Source: Adiantum capillus-veneris
Taxonomy: Eukaryota > Streptophyta > Polypodiopsida > Polypodiales > Pteridaceae
Direction of reading: 5' to 3'
Length of the DNA stretch: 64,000 bases
Assembly: GCA_014529385.2 (NCBI GenBank)
Contig: CM043963.1
Location: forward strand, 81,432,412-81,496,411
Positions 54,663 to 64,000 of this stretch are shown one piece after another. A program made the position numbers and the translations under genes. The notes beneath the pieces are model-generated. The model did not search any database. It worked only from the letters and a program-made list of their open reading frames with translations, and had not been told where the DNA came from. Within the stretch, counting starts at the first letter, position 1; every line of letters starts with the position of its first letter.

Positions 54663-55054
54663 TGTTACGGCATTAGCCACACATGCGGTCCTACGGAGGT
54701 CTGGACACTACGGATCAGGGGTATGCGGTATACGGCGGCCGTAGCGGCAGTTGTTCACAGGATATCATGGGAAAGGAGTGTGTGCACCGTTTCCGATCTG
54801 TGCTAGAGCAGCGGTTGCATATGGAGGAGCGTACCTGTCTTTTGATGTAACTTAACCAATCTCTATGATATTCATGGCATCTACTATTGTAACTCTGTGT
54901 CTGGATTATACATGAATGAAGCAAGAGGTGTTCTGGGCATGTGTACTGTGTACTTCCTTCTCTTGTCATTCTATATGTTGATATTCATATAATGTAGTTG
55001 CGGGTAATCATTCCCGCAATGCCTATTGCTCCTGTGCGGGCAATAGCCATTACA
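54663..55054 (+). repeat. Gyp2 5' LTR
   Basis: 392 bp beginning TGTTACGGCATTAGCC and ending GCAATAGCCATTACA. It contains the 8 bp (ACACATGC or equivalent) that the other LTR lacks. The following DNA (TCTGTCAACCACGATG) is not a standard primer site. Confidence 0.92.
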
Positions 55055-55151
55055 TCTGTCAACCACGATGCATGATGGATGGCCTGCGATCAATATGCAT
55101 GTGCACTAGGTCGCAGGGTCCGCCTGACCCTGTGGTTCCAATTGTAGGAAG

Positions 55152-56678
55152 ATGTCGGAGGAGAGGCGGTACAAAAAAATTGTTTTTTCTTCACCACAGA
55201 TTGAGGAATCTGTATCTCCATCACCAAGCCCGGTGCGTGGTAGGCGGTTGCGGTGAGCGAGACATACTCCGCACAGTCAGTCATGTCCTCCTATCGTACG
55301 TTCACCCTCACCCACACAGGTTGCTCCACCATCATCTCCAGTAAGCAGTCCGGGGGTATCTCTGCCTGCTCGTTAGCTTTTTTCGGGAGGAGGAATAGTT
55401 GGGCAAGGGGTGATGGCTCATCCTCAGATTAAGTATAGTCGGTTTCGAGGTCTTCTGAGTGAAGACCCTGATGCACATTTGCGCCAATTCAATAAAGCTT
55501 ATGGATTGAATCATCCTGGGGTGGTGATTCCTCTCCATCAACAATCAGTGTTTGAATCTACACTCTCAGGGAAAGCTGCAAAATGGTTGTCCGAATACCC
55601 TGATGATAATTTCCAGACGTATGCTGATGGATCCATAGCGTTTCTACGAAGGTTTCAAACGAAAAAGACAGTCCCTCAACATTTGGAGAAGCTTCGAACG
55701 CTCCGGCAGAAGTCATTGCCAGTGGAGGTTTACGCTGCAAAATTTCGGATGCTTTTGCAGAGGGTACCTCAGGCACAAAGGCCGGCAGCCGAAGTGTTGA
55801 ATGATTATTTTTTGCGGGGGCTCAACAAGGATCTCAGAACGGCTATGGCAACAGTGGATAAGGTAACTACTCCACAGGATAATGTAATCGCTAGGGATGT
55901 AGTAGCAGGAGAGGCTTTAGAGGATACGAAATCTCCAAAGAAGTCAAAGAAAAAAGATAGGAAGAAATCTCATCGCAAGTCGCAAGACAGTGGCAGTAAT
56001 AGTTCGGAGTCGGAATCCGCAGTATCAGATTCCTCGGACTCAAGAAACAGCGATTCGGGGAAAGAATCGGAAGAGACACCGCGGAAAAAATCCAAGCGTC
56101 ACGGGAAAGGTGTTCCATCCGGATCGTCGGAATCGACTACGGTGGCTAAAAGTCTGAAGGAACTATGGTGTACCCAATGTCAGAATCCGGGCCATGCTGG
56201 TCAGGAGTGCGCAATGAATCAGAAGTGGTGTGCGATTTTCACGACCAATACTCATAATACAGTGGAATGTTATTTCAATGGCCGGGGTTGTCGGAGTCGA
56301 GGGGAATCTTCTACCTGGCAACAACCATAGATAGGGCAGGGACAAGAGCCTGCTGTGGTGATGGCTCATGCTCATATATCAAAGACGCCTGTGCAAGGTC
56401 AAGCAGGAGGATGGGGTAAAGGGGGAGGACGAGGTTGCGGAAGAGGTGGCCGAGATCCTAATCGCCCCAAGACATGCCTTTTCTGTTTGGGGGATGGACA
56501 CTGGCAATCTGAGTGTACTGAAGCTATGGAATACGATCGGAAAAAGCAAGAACGCACTGCACGGAAACAGCCTAGTGTGGCTATGGTTCAGATTGAAGGA
56601 CTGGAGGAGTCTGATCCAGTGGTTTCATTAATCACGCAATCGGTGGTTCCAACTCCCGATGTGAAGATTCCGGATTGA
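55152..56678 (+). pseudogene. Gyp2 gag with two zinc-knuckle-type motifs
   Basis: The ATG at 55152 is in frame with all of gag. The N-terminus is proline/serine-rich (EESVSPSPSPVRGRRLR). After stops near 55254 and 55374 the capsid domain follows: KYSRFRGLLSEDPDAHLRQF, STLSGKAAKWLSEYPDD, FLRRFQTKKTVPQHLEKL and NDYFLRGLNKDLRTAM. A lysine/serine-rich linker leads to CX2CX4HX4C knuckles CTQCQNPGHAGQEC and, after a TAG at 56328-56330, CLFCLGDGHWQSEC, with a glycine-rich spacer. The stop at 56676-56678 is in frame with the protease. Confidence 0.9.
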
Positions 56679-57590
56679 ACGGCTCAGGAAGAGGTGCGAA
56701 AAAAGACTGTGTCCTGGCTGCCACAATCCGCACCACCAGTGAAGACAGCAGGATCATCGATTGTGGGCCTGGAAATAAAGGAAGGAAAATCTGGAAATAA
56801 GAATGATATTAAAGAACAGGAGGATTGGAATTCAGTTTCGAAGGAGGTCCTCACGTCACCAATTCAAGTACCTCTAGGTTCATTGCTGAAAATGGTCCCG
56901 AATTTCCATAATGCATTGCTGTGACAAACAACCACTAAGCTGAGGGGAGTCGCCATTGGGAAATTTGAAAGCGAGGAGGAAGATTCAGCCCCGTTGCCGG
57001 CAAATAGGATCACGGATACCCGCATTTCGGAGCTTTCAGTTCGGTACCATGGAACATACATTGACAAGGTACTATTGGATGGTGGAGCGGGAGTAAACAT
57101 TATCATCCAAGCAGCTTGTGAGCGTTTTGGTCTCAGTGATTGGGAGCCTGCACCCTTTGTAGTCCGCATGGCAGATCAAAGAAGAGTACAACCAGTGGGT
57201 TTACTTCGGGGGATTGTTTTGGATGTGGAGGGCTTATCCTTTGCTGTTTCCTTAGTAGTCTTGAATATTGAAGATCATAATCAGGATTATCACATTATCT
57301 TGGGGAGACCCTGGTTACGACAAGCGAGGGTAAAGCATAATTGGGAAGCAAATATTCTTACAATAAAGAAGGGTAGAAGAAAAGTGCATGTGATGTTGGG
57401 AACATGCAGACAGCCATTTCAGGCAGCATGGCCGGTGATAGCAGAAACAGTCAATATGGTGGAAGGATTAGAAGAGGATGAAGAGGAACAATTTCTCAAA
57501 GCTAATCCGGATTTGGTTTCTTTATATCTTGCGGATATTTCTTTGATTCCGAAAGGGAATTCGGTGGGGGTTTCAAGAACTCCAACATGA
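56679..57590 (+). pseudogene. Gyp2 retropepsin
   Basis: In the gag frame, after a TGA at 56922-56924, the segment reads ISELSVRYHGTYIDKVLLDG, then GAGVNIIIQAACERFGL. The active site is D-G-G-A, a variant common in plant gypsy proteases where D-S/T-G-A is classic. VRMADQRRVQPVGLLRG and DYHIILGRPWLRQARVKHNW are the flap and I-L-G-R motif. It ends at a TGA at 57588-57590, still in frame with RT. Confidence 0.88.
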
Positions 57591-58513
57591 ATAGGGGATC
57601 AACAACAGATGCTTCCAAGTCCTGAATCATTGGAGGACGTGACTCAGCAAGAACGAGCGTTTGAGGCGCAAATGGGAAAAATTACAAGGGTTAAAGAAGA
57701 TGAATTAGAGAAGGTTTTTCTTGGGGAGCAAGCGGAGTCGCAGCCTATATACATTAATAAGCAGCTGGAGGCAAGTTTTAGAGATGATTTGATCAAGTTA
57801 CTGACAGAGTTTAAGGATGTTTTTGCATGGGAATATGCGGATATGCAGGGATTGGATCCTAAGTTTTATCAGCATACGATCAATCTAAAACCGGATGCGG
57901 TGCCAGTGAAGCAGCACTCATACAGGATGAATCCGAATGTGGAAAACCAAGTTAAGATGGAAATTGATCACCTGTTGGAAGTGGGTTTTATTACCCCTAT
58001 TGATAATCCGGAGTGGATTCCTCCAATTGTGGTAGTACCAAAGAAAAATAAGCAAATCCGAATTTGTGTGGATTACCGGAAATTGAATGCAGCTATTGTT
58101 CCAGATCCTTTTCCTCTTCCATTTTTGGATTCCATTTTGGATGATGTAGCACGACATGAGATGTATACTTTTTTGGATGGATTTAGTGGATATAATCAAA
58201 TCCGAATGGCATTGCGGGATCAGCCAAAAACAACTTTTATTACCGCATGGGGTGTGTTTGCCTGCACAGTGATGTGGTTTGGATTGCGGAATGCACCTTC
58301 CACTTTTCAAAGGGATATGTTTCAAATTTTTGGTCCTTATTTGACGGATTTTATGAGAATTTTCTGGATGATCTCAGTGTTTTTGGAGCGCAATTGGAGC
58401 ATTTGAAGCAATCACGGTTATGCTTTATGAAATGTAGAGAGGTGAAATTCAGTTTGAATCCTTTAAAATGTGCATTTGTTGTTCGCAGTGTGGCAGGCTA
58501 TTGGGGCATATAA
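57591..58513 (+). pseudogene. Gyp2 reverse transcriptase, one frameshift at the catalytic box
   Basis: The RT frame reads EFKDVFAWEYADMQGLDP, HTINLKPDAVPVKQHSYRM, EIDHLLEVGFITPIDNPEW, VVVPKKNKQIRICVDYRKLN, FLDGFSGYNQIRMALRDQ and NAPSTFQRDMFQIFG. At about 58360 one base is missing in a T run, so the catalytic FLDD (58361-58372) and the LSVFGAQLEHLK helix are read in another frame, which then carries all later domains. A TAA at 58511-58513 follows. The only shift between gag and integrase is this one. Confidence 0.9.
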
Positions 58514-59170
58514 TTTCTGAAGATGGTATTTCCACCACGGAACCAGAAACAGTGCCAGATTTTCCTGGGACAAGCTTGTTGGCATGAGAGGCATTTGAGG
58601 TTTGTCACGCATTTAGAAATCTCGATTACTCAGGCACCTCATGCTATAGATTTTGAATGGACACAGGAATGTGACTTGGCTTTTCGGAGATTAAAACTTC
58701 AGCTATCCAAAGATCCGATTATGCTTGCACCGAATTGGGGTCAAGATTTTCATGTGTTTGTGGATGCTTCGGATCGAGCTATTGGCAGTGTGCTGATGCA
58801 GGAACAAAGTCAAGGATGGTTCCGACCTGTCTATTATGCCAGTAGACGATTATCATCCGCAGAAAGAAATTATTCCGTAACCAAAAGGGAATGTTTAGGG
58901 ATGATTTATTCAGTAAAGAAATTCCGGCACTATCTGTTGGGCCGACATTTTTTCTTCCATGTGGACCATTCGGCTCTTTTATACCTGGTAAGGCAACTGA
59001 ATTTGACGGGAAGATTGGCCAGATGGGTGCTTTTGTTGTAGGAATTTGACTTTGAGGTCATACATCGGCCAGGGGCTCAGCATGCATCTTTGTTTCTAAC
59101 AGGAGTAGCTGTAGAGGATATCACAGTTTCGCAATAGGCAAGGGTCATTCCTAGCATCCCATGGACATGG
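58514..59170 (+). pseudogene. Gyp2 RNase H
   Basis: After a damaged connection region the frame reads FEWTQECDLAFRRLKLQLSK, then DFHVFVDASDRAIGSVLMQE with the first aspartate. VYYASRRLSSAERNYSVTKR and ECLGMIYSVKKFRHYLLG carry the glutamate, and FHVDHSALLYLVRQLNLTGR the next aspartate. A TAG at 59039-59041 is in frame and the tail continues EFDFEVIHRPGAQHASLFLT, with the H-x-A-D consensus changed. It degrades the RNA strand of the hybrid. Confidence 0.88.
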
Positions 59171-60529
59171 TATGAGGAGATGTTTCATTTTCTCGACAGC
59201 GGCAAAATGCCTTCTTTCTTGTCCAGCCATCAGAGGAAACGTATGGCTGTTAGAAGCAAGAGTTTTGAGATTATTATGGGAAATCTCTATTATCGTACGG
59301 TGGTAGAGGTATTACTCAGATGTGTGCTACCACAAGAGCAAGAAGCAGTATTAGAGGAAGTCCATACTGGTATTGCGGGAGGTCACTTTGCAGCATTAAT
59401 CACAGCTCGAAAGGTTCTCCAATCTAGATTATGGTGACCCACATTGTTTCAGGATGCGAGAAATTATTTGCAACAGTGTGATGTGTGTCAGCGGTTGGGG
59501 CAACCTACCAAACGGTCCAGAATGCCTTTTCAGCCAGTTTTGCCCTTGGACCCTTTTCAAAAGTGGGGTTTCGATTTTGTTGGTCCTTTTAAACCAGTAG
59601 TAGCTCACATAGGAAATAAGTATATCTTGACAGCCACGGATTACGCTACCAAATGGGTGGAGGCATGGACTTTGAGAGATAACGTTGTATTTTCTGTGGC
59701 GAGATGCTTATATAAGGATATCTTTTCTAGATATGGATGCCCTATTGAGCTGGTTAGTGACAGGGGGAGTCATTTTTTGAATAAGGTGATGGAGAGAATG
59801 CTACGATTTTATTTTGTATTACACAGGAAATCTTCTCCATATTATCCTCAAGCGAATGGGCAAGCAGAATCAACTAATAAGCAATTGATTCAGATTTTAA
59901 CAAAGTTGGTGAGTATGCATCGAACGGATTGGGATGTGAAACTTCCTTCCGCCTTATGGGCCCATCGGACAGCTTATAAAGTGGCAACAGTATTGACTCC
60001 TTTTAAGTTGGCATTTGGCATGGAGGCAATCAATCCGGTGGAGCATCTGATTCCGAGTATGCGGATGTTGATTGCGGATCGACTTCTTTCGGAGGATTCT
60101 GTGATTTATCGATTGGATGTTTTGCAGGAACTGGACGAAGAGCGGCTGAATAGCTTTGCGGTGCTGTAGGATCTGCAGTCTAGGCGGAAAAAATGGTTGG
60201 ATCGCCCGAAAGCATGGAAATTTGTTCGAGGATAGCGGGTCCTTGTCTTCAATTCCCGCCTCGGGAAGATGCCGGGGAAGCTTAAATTACGGTGGTCTGG
60301 ACCATTCTGGATTTTTCAAGCATGCGGGGCCATCTCTTTTTATTTGGCGGATTTACGGGGAGAGGTTATTTCTGTGCCGGTCAATGGTTTAAGACTGTGC
60401 CATTATGTTTCACCTACCACGATTCAGTGCCCCTTTTTTGTGGTACAAGAGCCGAAAGCCGCCCTAATCATGATTGGGGATTCTTTTGCATGCAATCTTG
60501 GAAAGCGGGAAAGGATCTATGATGGTTGA
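59171..60529 (+). pseudogene. Gyp2 integrase with GPF module
   Basis: The zinc-binding N-terminus reads VHTGIAGGHFAALITARKVL and YLQQCDVCQRLGQPTKRSRM (H-H-C-C complete) across a TGA at 59435-59437. The catalytic core runs FQKWGFDFVGPFKPVVAHIG (first D), ELVSDRGSHFLNKVMERML (second D) and YPQANGQAESTNKQLIQIL (E), so D-D-E is complete. After TAG codons at 60167 and 60233 the C-terminal module MPGKLKLRWSGPFWIFQACG is a GPY/F-type motif. It ends at a TGA at 60527-60529. No chromodomain was recognised. Confidence 0.9.
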
Positions 60530-60670
60530 GACACCGTGGATCGCCCTATTTTGGGAACTCATTGTGGAAAGGTTACTACTACATGCAAACGATTCTTATT
60601 GTGTTTCTCTTGTTTAGTGTGTCGCGCGCTCTTAGTTCTATACTCTCTGCTCCTTCATCTCATCGCCACC

Positions 60671-62700
60671 ATGACAGCTTCTCTCCTGCAATGTATTCCT
60701 TTCACTCCTGTACAGCAGCTATCGCTTCGACGAGTGGGCGCATGGCTGCAAGACTTGCGGTTGCGTGTGTTTGCCAACCTGGATTGGCAAGGGATCCCAG
60801 TTCACCCGCATGCAGCAGGTTTGATTGAGCAACTCCCTGTTGGCAATATGGTGGTGCTGAATAATCAACAGATTCAGTTGACAGCAGAAAGGGTCTCAAG
60901 GTGTTGCTGTTTGCCCAACGATGGTGTGGTGTACGCCTCTCATGTGATCCCTGCTGCAGATGTAGAGCAAGAATTTGGTTTGAAATTAAAAGGAGATTAT
61001 AAGCTTTTAGGGTTGTCAAATGTAGCAACCAGGGATGCGTATTGATGGTTTCTCGAGGCGATTTGGCTGCAAGCCAAAACCTATACCATTTCGACCCGAG
61101 CAAGAAATGTTTTGCATTCGCCCAACTTTGGGCCAGTAGCTTGGGCAGCGGTTGTCAGAGAACGCCTGCTGGCGGAGTGCCAAAGAGTGATGGCAGAGTC
61201 GGGGAGGAATACCCCAACCAATACAAAGGTTGGCCAACTGCTCACATTGATTTTTCGTTTAAGAGAAGTTTTTCCTCTCGCCCTGCGTCCTCTCTGCCAC
61301 TTTGAAGATGATTGCTTGGTGGTCCAAGGCACTAATGCTCCTCTGTCGCAAACGCAAAGCTTGGCAGTGCCGGCTGAGAGGGAAACACAGCAGCAGCATG
61401 TGGGCACTGGGGATTTGCATGGTCCATCGACAGCAGTGGTATTCTCTGGAGCCCAAGAGATGGCCACTACAGGTGCAGGATCAGCAAGCCGCAAGCACGG
61501 CAGGGAGGAACAACAATTTTCTACACCACCTCCGGCGACGGCATCTCTTCCTTTGGAGGATTCTATGGTGTCTTGCTGGCGGCGCTGAATGCAGGAGAGA
61601 GTGGACAGTGCTACTCCGCTGAGGACGGGCTCTCCGGTTACGGATGTTCCCGCTCAACTGGAAACTTCTGGCACTACCAATGTGGCTGCCTTGATGGGAG
61701 GTACTCTTCCCGTAGCGCTACCTTAGGAGGCTACGATAGCGACCCCCACTGACTAATTGCAGGCATGTGGCACTTTTTTGAGCAGACTTGCAGAGTCTAT
61801 TTGTGCGGCCTGGCCAGCCCCCGCCACAGAGGGAAGAGTCAATGAGCTGGAAGCCCAAGTAGCGGCCTCGCAGACTCGCATTGCCGAGCTGTCCACTCAA
61901 AATGAAGAGCTGACTGCAATAACTCGCCAACAAGGGACAAAAATACAAATGTTACGAGGGGCTAATGCTGAGTTTGTGGCGTCTATTCAACAGGAACTTC
62001 TCCAATTTGAGAATGCAGCATAGCCTCGCACCCTGGTGATGTAATGATCAATATGAATGACTTGGATGCGTTGGCAGTGGAGATGCAAGAAGATCTCTGA
62101 GTTTTTTTGGATAATCAACTACCAAACTGGAGCACACGCTTGGCTGCTAAGGTGAGAGCACAGCCACCCACTCAGCAGGTTGTGGTGCAACACCTCGAGT
62201 CATCCAACACTGATAGAGGTAAGAGTGTTGTTCCCGAGGGTTTTGATGTTGCTGATTGGGCACAAGCTACAGAGGATTGTGCTGAAGCCTAGGTGCATGT
62301 ATCTTGTTTGCAGAAAATGATTCGTCGATTTCGTAAGGAGCGGCGCAGGGTCTGTTTTTGGGTGGAGACTTTAGCTCATTCTTTTTCTCTCAGTCTACCA
62401 CCTTGCCCTCCATTTTGGTCTTCTCTTAATAGATACCTTTCTCGCTATTATCCTTTACATACACCTCTTGCTCCTCTGCCACAGGCGCCTCAATCTATTT
62501 CTTTGCCAATGCAGTTTATTCCTCGGGCTCCCTGGCCGAAACATATTGAGATAGATCCACGTCTTTTGGATGAGGTCTATTGGGCACATACTGCAGATTT
62601 AGAGGCTTTGGCTATATTGATATTTCCTCTTCACCAGAGCAGGGTGCAAAGCAATCACCAGAACCTTCCAACCGGAAGGGCTGAGTGTGGGTTCGCGCAA
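60671..62700 (+). pseudogene. Gyp2 extra ORF between integrase and 3' LTR
   Basis: An ATG at 60671 in a strong context (GCCACCATGA) opens a frame that stays the same to 62023, 451 codons, broken only by stops (for example TGA at 61043-61045 and at 61586-61588). It reads MTASLLQCIPFTPVQQLSLR, GVVYASHVIPAADVEQEFGL, then GRNTPTNTKVGQLLTLIFRL, and a clear coiled coil VNELEAQVAASQTRIAELST. After a shift, a proline-rich tail (62107 onward: LAPLPQAPQSISLPMQFIPR) runs to the LTR. The position matches that of env or accessory ORFs. I see no signal peptide or membrane anchor. Confidence 0.65.
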
Positions 62701-62718
62701 TCCACCGTGCGTGCCAGG

Positions 62719-63102
62719 TGTTATGGCATTAGCCGGTCCTGCGGAGGTCTGGACACTGCGAATCAGGGGTATGCGGTATGCGACGGCCTTAGTGGAAGTT
62801 CTTCACAGGATATCATGGGACAGGAGTGTGTGCAATGTTCCCGATCTGCGCTCGAGTAGCGGTTGTATATGGAGGGGCATACCTGTCTTTTGATGTAACT
62901 TAACCAATCTCTATGATATTCATGGCATCTACTGTTGTAACATTATGTCTAAATTATACATGAATGAAGCAAGAGGTGTTCTAGGCCTGTGTATTGTGTA
63001 CTTCCTTCTCTTGTCATTCTATATGTTGATATTCATATAATGTAGTTGCGGGTAATCATTCCCGTAATGCCTATTGCTCATGTGCGAGCAATAGCCATTA
63101 CA
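62719..63102 (+). repeat. Gyp2 3' LTR
   Basis: 384 bp beginning TGTTATGGCATTAGCC and ending GCAATAGCCATTACA. The DNA just upstream (GAAGGGCTGAGTGTGGG) is only weakly purine-rich, so the polypurine tract is unclear. Confidence 0.92.
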
Positions 63103-63750
63103 CCGCGCTTGTCCCCAAAAGAACAACCACCAAGATCCTCCTAGAGCTTCTTTGGTTGAAATCCAAGAGTAGGAGACTCACCAAACTCACCACAAAGGAT
63201 CTCCTCTATGCCATGCTTGGGGAAAGGTAAGAGAACATGATGCTTTTATTCTCTTTGACCCTGGTTCTACTCACAATTTAATATCTATAGAGTTGGCCAC
63301 CAAGCTAGGCATACAATCATACGAGATGGGAGATGTCCTACCCGCAGACAGTGCCTTCAAGGGGCAAGAAGATTTAGTCACTCCCTTAATCGGGAAATTG
63401 AGGCTTCATGTCCAAGGCTATGTGGACAAAGAGGACTTCTTTATCTCTCCTCTCAAGCATGAGGATGTAATCCTAGCGGCACCATGGTTTGACCGCCTGG
63501 CTGCCAATGTTTAATTTCTTGAAAGGAGAATCTCCTTTAAGTTCAGGGAAAAAGACATGTATATAGATGCTAAGGAAATGGATAGCACTATCCCCATTGT
63601 ACATACACCAGCTTTCAACAAGTCAATAAAGAGATCTATTTCCGTGTACATGATTTTTGTTAAAGATTCTCAAAATGAACCTAATGCTTTGGCAAAAGAA
63701 ACTAAAAGTAACCAAAAGGAATTAGAGTTATCCAATTTTCTCAAGGGGTT
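63103..63750 (+). pseudogene. Gyp1 copy B zinc-knuckle end and retropepsin
   Basis: The first codons complete the Gag zinc knuckle cut by Gyp2. After a stretch with stops, the protease reads AWGKVREHDAFILFDPGSTH, NLISIELATKLGIQSYEMGD, then TPLIGKLRLHVQGYVDKEDF, FISPLKHEDVILAAPWFDRL. The triad is D-P-G, where classic retropepsins have D-S/T-G. A TAA at 63512-63514 is followed in frame by FLERRISFKFREKDMYIDAK. It matches the copies at 1.4 kb and 20.3 kb. Confidence 0.87.
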
Positions 63751-64000
63751 TCAAGATGTTTTTATTGACGACATCCCTTGTGAGCTACCTCCTAAACGAG
63801 GTAATGATGACCATGCAATTGAACTTCTTCCAGGAAGTTCACCGCCTAACAAACCTCCTTATAGAGTTTCTCAAGCTCAACAAGAGGAGATTATGCGGCA
63901 AGTGCATGAGTTAGTTGAGAAGGGCATGGTTAGGCCTAGCTCATCCCCATTTTGCTCACCTGTGCTACTAGTGCAAAAGAAAGACGGCACATATTGTATG
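63751..64000 (+). CDS. Gyp1 copy B RT N-terminus, cut by window edge
   Basis: The frame continues open to the last base: FLKGFQDVFIDDIPCELPPK, GNDDHAIELLPGSSPPNKPP, YRVSQAQQEEIMRQVHELVE and KGMVRPSSSPFCSPVLLVQK, the standard entry of a gypsy RT. It corresponds to 922 and upstream in copy A. The palm and catalytic box lie outside the window. Confidence 0.9.

Larger units (their letters stand above)
54663..63102 (+). mobile_element. Gyp2, nested full-length Ty3/gypsy element
   Basis: LTRs at 54663-55054 (392 bp) and 62719-63102 (384 bp) start TGTTA and end ATTACA. By eye they differ at about 32 sites plus one 8-bp gap, mostly transitions. The flanks are CCACA (54658-54662) and CCGCG (63103-63107), an expected 5-bp TSD if two CpG sites on the left have decayed. 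Inside are gag, protease, RT, RNase H, integrase with a GPF module, then an extra ORF before the 3' LTR. Gag to RT uses one frame; the rest uses another after a single shift. No initiator-Met primer site was seen after the 5' LTR. Confidence 0.93.
51205..64000 (+). mobile_element. Gyp1 copy B, interrupted by Gyp2 and cut by the window edge
   Basis: The order is 5' LTR (51205-52781), primer site, leader, gag (53196-54657), an 8.4-kb nested element (54663-63102), then the rest of the zinc knuckle, retropepsin, and RT running off the edge. Removing Gyp2 with one copy of its 5-bp TSD restores the Gag zinc-knuckle spacing. Confidence 0.92.

Noticed and set aside
54360-54806. 148-codon plus-strand frame
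   Set aside because: It runs out of the Gyp1 gag, in a frame other than the zinc-knuckle frame, across the Gyp2 LTR border, so it is not a gene.
60671-62700. Calling the Gyp2 extra ORF an envelope gene
   Set aside because: The position fits, but I see no signal peptide, glycoprotein cleavage site or membrane anchor; a soluble coiled-coil protein fits better.
62293-62859. 188-codon frame ending in the 3' LTR, taken alone as a gene
   Set aside because: Its first part is the proline-rich tail of the Gyp2 extra ORF; its end reads into the LTR. It is listed with that ORF.

Overview
This window looks like repeat-rich nuclear DNA of a land plant with a large genome. I see no convincing host gene, rRNA or tRNA. 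Almost everything is LTR retrotransposon: Ty3/gypsy and Ty1/copia polyproteins, LTRs that start TG and end CA, primer sites complementary to initiator-methionine tRNA, polypurine tracts, target-site duplications (TSDs) and microsatellites. The doubled zinc-finger layout of one gypsy pol reminds me of elements from seedless plants, possibly ferns. That is an impression, not a result.

I use local family names. Gyp1 is a gypsy element with an arginine/serine-rich Gag: partial copy at 1-3100 (minus), solo LTR at 5458-6997, decayed copy at 19.2-21.7 kb (minus), and a copy from 51205 to the right edge (plus). Gyp2 (54663-63102, plus) is a complete but broken gypsy element nested inside the Gag zinc knuckle of the right Gyp1 copy. 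Gyp3 (23.2-34.77 kb, plus) is a gypsy gag-pro-pol split by two precise insertions. Gyp4 names two decayed plus-strand pieces (9-19.2 kb and 34.77-36.1 kb) with a retropepsin and repeated tryptophan-x-x-lysine motifs. Lard1 (38700-45886, minus) is a non-autonomous element with LTRs of 2-3 kb; a solo LTR of the same kind lies at 25777-28121. Copia1 (12441-17885, minus) is complete but damaged; Copia2 (21842-23205, minus) is only a 3' end.

Layout: 1-3.1 kb Gyp1; 3.4-4.6 kb an unrelated plus-strand gag; 5.2-8.8 kb palindrome array A, split by the Gyp1 solo LTR; 9-19.2 kb decayed Gyp4 carrying Copia1; 19.2-21.7 kb Gyp1; 21.8-23.2 kb Copia2; 23.2-34.8 kb Gyp3 with its two insertions; 34.8-36.1 kb Gyp4; 36.1-46 kb LTR-like DNA with palindrome array B, interrupted by Lard1; 46.07-49.9 kb a broken extra ORF with a polypurine tract and LTR; 51.2-64 kb Gyp1 with Gyp2 inside it.

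The order of insertion can be read from the nesting. Gyp2 is younger than right-hand Gyp1, Copia1 is younger than Gyp4, both Gyp3 insertions are younger than Gyp3, Lard1 is younger than array B, and the 5458-6997 LTR is younger than array A. By eye, LTR divergence is about 7% for Copia1 and 8% for Gyp2, while the Lard1 LTRs look clearly closer. Most stop codons are in-frame point changes, as expected for methylated, silenced elements.

The most unusual signal is the pair of palindrome arrays. Two arrays about 30 kb apart carry 22-bp dyads whose arms differ at five positions, and every change is mirrored in the other arm. Both arrays also share a spacing of about 280-297 bp with a half-step of 135-149 bp. 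Other points of interest are the 4-bp TSDs of the TGTCG...CGACA family, a 703-codon Lard1 frame broken only by two TAG codons that runs into its own LTR, and coiled-coil extra ORFs placed just before a 3' LTR in two different elements.
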